From contig PLRZ01000342.1 in assembly GCA_003164075.1 (NCBI GenBank), positions 7,226 through 14,841 on the forward strand: a DNA stretch of 7,616 nucleotides, in the 5' to 3' direction. The translations under genes were made by a program, and so were the position numbers. Shown in pieces: positions 6,542-7,616 of the stretch. The DNA comes from Bryobacterales bacterium (GTDB lineage Bacteria > Acidobacteriota > Terriglobia > Bryobacterales > Bryobacteraceae). Below the pieces are notes generated by a model, which was not told the DNA's origin, searched no databases, and worked only from the letters and a program-made list of their open reading frames with translations. The first letter of the stretch is position 1, and each line of letters begins with the position of its first letter.

Positions 6542-6746
6542 TCACAATCGCAGTGCGGTCTGCCGGCAAGGATAGCCCCTTCTCCCCGTATTCAGCGGCA
6601 ATCATCTCAAACACGCCTGCAAGTTCGGCCAAGGCCTCTTCGCGCGTCGGCATAAGCGCGTAGCACCCTTGAATGGCGGGAATTTCCGCCACCCAGCCAT
6701 CAGGCTGATTCCGATACAGCACTACCTTATAATCATCGAGACTCAT
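6534..6746 (-). CDS. hicB: HicB-family antitoxin, N-terminal domain only
   Basis: This antitoxin is 70 residues from the ATG at 6746, or 73 from a GTG at 6755. It has the HicB N-terminal pattern: YKVVLYRNQPDGWVAEIPAIQGCYALMPTREEALAELAGVFEMIAAEYGEKG, then LSLP. In this family the partial RNase-H-like fold binds and masks HicA. No C-terminal HTH or ribbon-helix-helix DNA-binding domain is present, so direct autorepression by this protein is unlikely. The gene comes before hicA and overlaps it by eight bases, the common hicB-hicA order in short-HicB systems. An AGG lies very close to the ATG; the upstream GTG has no Shine-Dalgarno. It starts 30 bases after the MazF-like frame ends, so co-transcription with that pair is possible. 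Confidence 0.85.
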   Translation of the reverse strand: MSLDDYKVVLYRNQPDGWVAEIPAIQGCYALMPTREEALAELAGVFEMIAAEYGEKGLSLPADRTAIVNA

Positions 6747-6755
6747 CCTATCCAC

Positions 6756-6761
6756 ATTGTA
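6756..6761 (-). promoter_or_regulatory. Possible -10 box for hicBA
   Basis: On the minus strand TACAAT lies nine bases before the hicB ATG at 6746. No good -35 is visible. If used, the message would start almost at the ATG (leaderless), which would fit the weak ribosome site. Confidence 0.2.
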
Positions 6762-6776
6762 CGGCGCTTCGTGGCC

Positions 6777-7103
6777 TCAGGCGCCTGATCTTCCGAAACC
6801 GCACGCGGTGAGCAACGCAACCCGCACTTCAGCCCATCGAGTTTCCAACAGATCGCACAGGACCGGACCAATTCGGCTCCGTTGCGCCAGCGACACGTGA
6901 TCGAAATTAAGCGCGCACGCGGTCGGCATCCCGTCATCGACAGTCAAGACTACCTCAGTTGTCAATCCTCGAATCGTCCGCGTCGCAGGTACTACAATGA
7001 TCTCGTTCAGCCGGTCGATGACATCATTTCGTGTGAGAATTAGAACCGGGCGCCGCTTATCGGGAAGCCGAAAGGTATACCAGCGGATCTCCCCACGCTA
7101 CAC
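6777..7103 (-). pseudogene. MazF/PemK-like endoribonuclease toxin with nonsense codon 2
   Basis: This frame encodes a 108-residue MazF-type toxin whose second codon is TAG. It starts at GTG (7101-7103) with GGAGG seven bases upstream, then TAG (7098-7100), then RGEIRWYTFRLPDKRRPVLI, an uninterrupted typical MazF/PemK N terminus. It continues through VVPATRTIRG, TTEVVLTVDDGMPTACALNF and DHVSLAQRSRIG to the TGA at 6777. MazF enzymes are ribosome-independent mRNA interferases neutralised by a small antitoxin. There is no in-frame ATG or GTG between the TAG and residue 59; the first alternative start is TTG at codon 47, which would lose the N-terminal half of the fold. Reverting A7100 on the plus strand to T gives GTG AAG CGT GGG, the usual M-K-R-G-E start. 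All other positions look intact, so the lesion is recent, a sequencing error, or a recoding event. Apart from that ambiguity the family call is firm. Confidence 0.8.
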
Positions 7104-7318
7104 CCCACATCCTCCCAGCCCTCCGCGTCCCAGGCAAGCGGCTCTTCGTCCGTCGAAAACTCATCGCGCGAGGGTGGCACGGACCGGTAAGCCGGCGCGT
7201 CCGCGCCCTCCGGTAAGGCAATCAACCGCAGCAAACGTACGCGTTCCCGAGGCGTCAACGACGCGACCAGCGGGAGAATGTCATCGGCCGTCAAAGTTCT
7301 GGCCATTGATTGCATCAT
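7040..7318 (-). CDS. Antitoxin of the MazEF-like pair, C-terminally extended
   Basis: This 92-residue open frame lies upstream of the MazF-like frame. It begins MMQSMARTLTADDILPLVAS and has LTPRERVRLLRLIA (21-34), a helical segment typical of small antitoxins, then an acidic, Trp-rich segment (DEFSTDEEPLAWDAEGWEDVG, 52-72) that would be the toxin-binding tail. GGAG lies ten bases before the ATG at 7318. The family-like part seems to end at G72. The following 20 residues, from C73, are read from the toxin gene in another frame and look non-native. A single change at plus-strand position 7100 would turn codon 73 from TGT to TGA and end the protein at 72 residues. No DNA-binding domain is recognised. 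The antitoxin role is inferred from the neighbouring toxin, the size and the junction. Confidence 0.75.
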   Translation of the reverse strand: MMQSMARTLTADDILPLVASLTPRERVRLLRLIALPEGADAPAYRSVPPSRDEFSTDEEPLAWDAEGWEDVGCSVGRSAGIPFGFPISGARF

Positions 7319-7389
7319 AGCAGGGTCGCTCCACCGAGCCAGGCCCGGCGATTCCAGTTCCCGGCATCCGTTCCGGCGGCCTCTAATGA

Positions 7390-7414
7390 GGGGTCACGCG
7401 GACGTGTAGTCCCC
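7390..7414 (-). terminator. Possible terminator-like hairpin after regulator gene
   Basis: GGGG at 7390-7393 can pair with CCCC at 7411-7414, with CACG and CGTG (7395-7398, 7403-7406) inside, giving an interrupted stem 49 bases past the regulator stop. There is no clear U-tract on the minus strand. The rest of the gap 7319-7462 shows no gene I can support. Confidence 0.25.
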
Positions 7415-7462
7415 GGCCGCCGAAATGAATTTGCGCGAGCGGCTTGGCCCGCGGCACCCCAC

Positions 7463-7616
7463 CTACCGCGGAATTTCGTACCGCTTAATCTTCTCGTACA
7501 GCGTCGAGCGATCAATCCCCAAAATCGACGCAGACTCTTTAATATTGCCGTTAGTTCTCTGCAGAGTGCCCACGATCAGCACTTTCTCCATCTCCTGCAG
7601 GGTCATCCCGGCGGGC
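7463..7616 (-). CDS. Sigma-54-dependent response regulator, C-terminal Fis-type HTH (partial)
   Basis: The last 50 residues of a protein enter from the window's right edge and end at TAG (7463-7465). The sequence MTLQEMEKVLIVGTLQRTNG, then NIKESASILGIDRSTLYEKI and KRYEIPR, is the Fis-type helix-turn-helix found at the C terminus of NtrC-family activators. In these proteins it binds enhancer DNA upstream of sigma-54 promoters, and KRYEIPR-type endings are common. The receiver and AAA+ domains would lie beyond 7616. It precedes the toxin-antitoxin cluster on the same strand, separated by about 144 bases, and no functional link is evident. An overlapping 66-residue frame (7315-7515) in another phase is a shadow. 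Confidence 0.9.
   Translation of the reverse strand, partial: PAGMTLQEMEKVLIVGTLQRTNGNIKESASILGIDRSTLYEKIKRYEIPR

Noticed and set aside
7315..7515. Minus-strand 66-codon frame between the antitoxin and the regulator
   Set aside because: It overlaps the regulator's real C-terminal HTH frame in another phase and has biased Arg/Ala/Gly content with no recognisable domain.

Overview
The window looks like a GC-rich chromosomal segment from an Acidobacteriota bacterium, probably of the Solibacter/Bryobacter type. The main reason is a pair of secreted proteins of the 'VWFA-related Acidobacterial domain' class, a family heavily expanded in that phylum. This is inference from protein recognition; no marker gene is present.

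Layout: (1) 98-430 (+) is a small STAS-domain anti-sigma-factor antagonist. Its 3' end overlaps, tail to tail, the last codons of the next gene. (2) 4534-396 (-) is a two-gene operon of exported VWA-type proteins. The upstream one is 597 aa and the downstream one about 778 aa, joined at an overlapping stop/start junction. The second carries a Gly-rich insert of about 76 residues inside its VWA region. (3) 4535-4886 is intergenic and holds a 226-bp element with terminal inverted repeats and covarying hairpins. (4) 5948-4887 (-) is an Old Yellow Enzyme-type (YqjM/XenA-like) ene-reductase. (5) 5949-6325 is intergenic and holds a second, inverted element with the same termini but a different core. 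(6) 7318-6326 (-) is a defence/addiction cluster of two toxin-antitoxin modules on one strand: a MazEF-like pair followed by HicB-HicA. (7) 7616-7463 (-) is the C-terminal Fis-type HTH of a sigma-54-dependent response regulator, cut by the window edge.

Two observations stand out. First, the MazF-like toxin frame is complete and well conserved, except for a TAG at codon 2 directly after a GTG start that has a good Shine-Dalgarno. One base change (+ strand A7100 to T) would restore the toxin's second codon as AAG. The same change would create the TGA stop of the antitoxin, giving a classic GTGA stop/start overlap. A single substitution therefore appears to have silenced the toxin and lengthened the antitoxin by 20 residues. 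Second, the ene-reductase gene is bracketed by two inverted copies of a MITE-like element whose 18-bp ends read TCAGAACTCCTGAYGTCG.

No rRNA, tRNA, CRISPR array or autonomous transposase was seen. Bases 1-97 hold no gene I can support.
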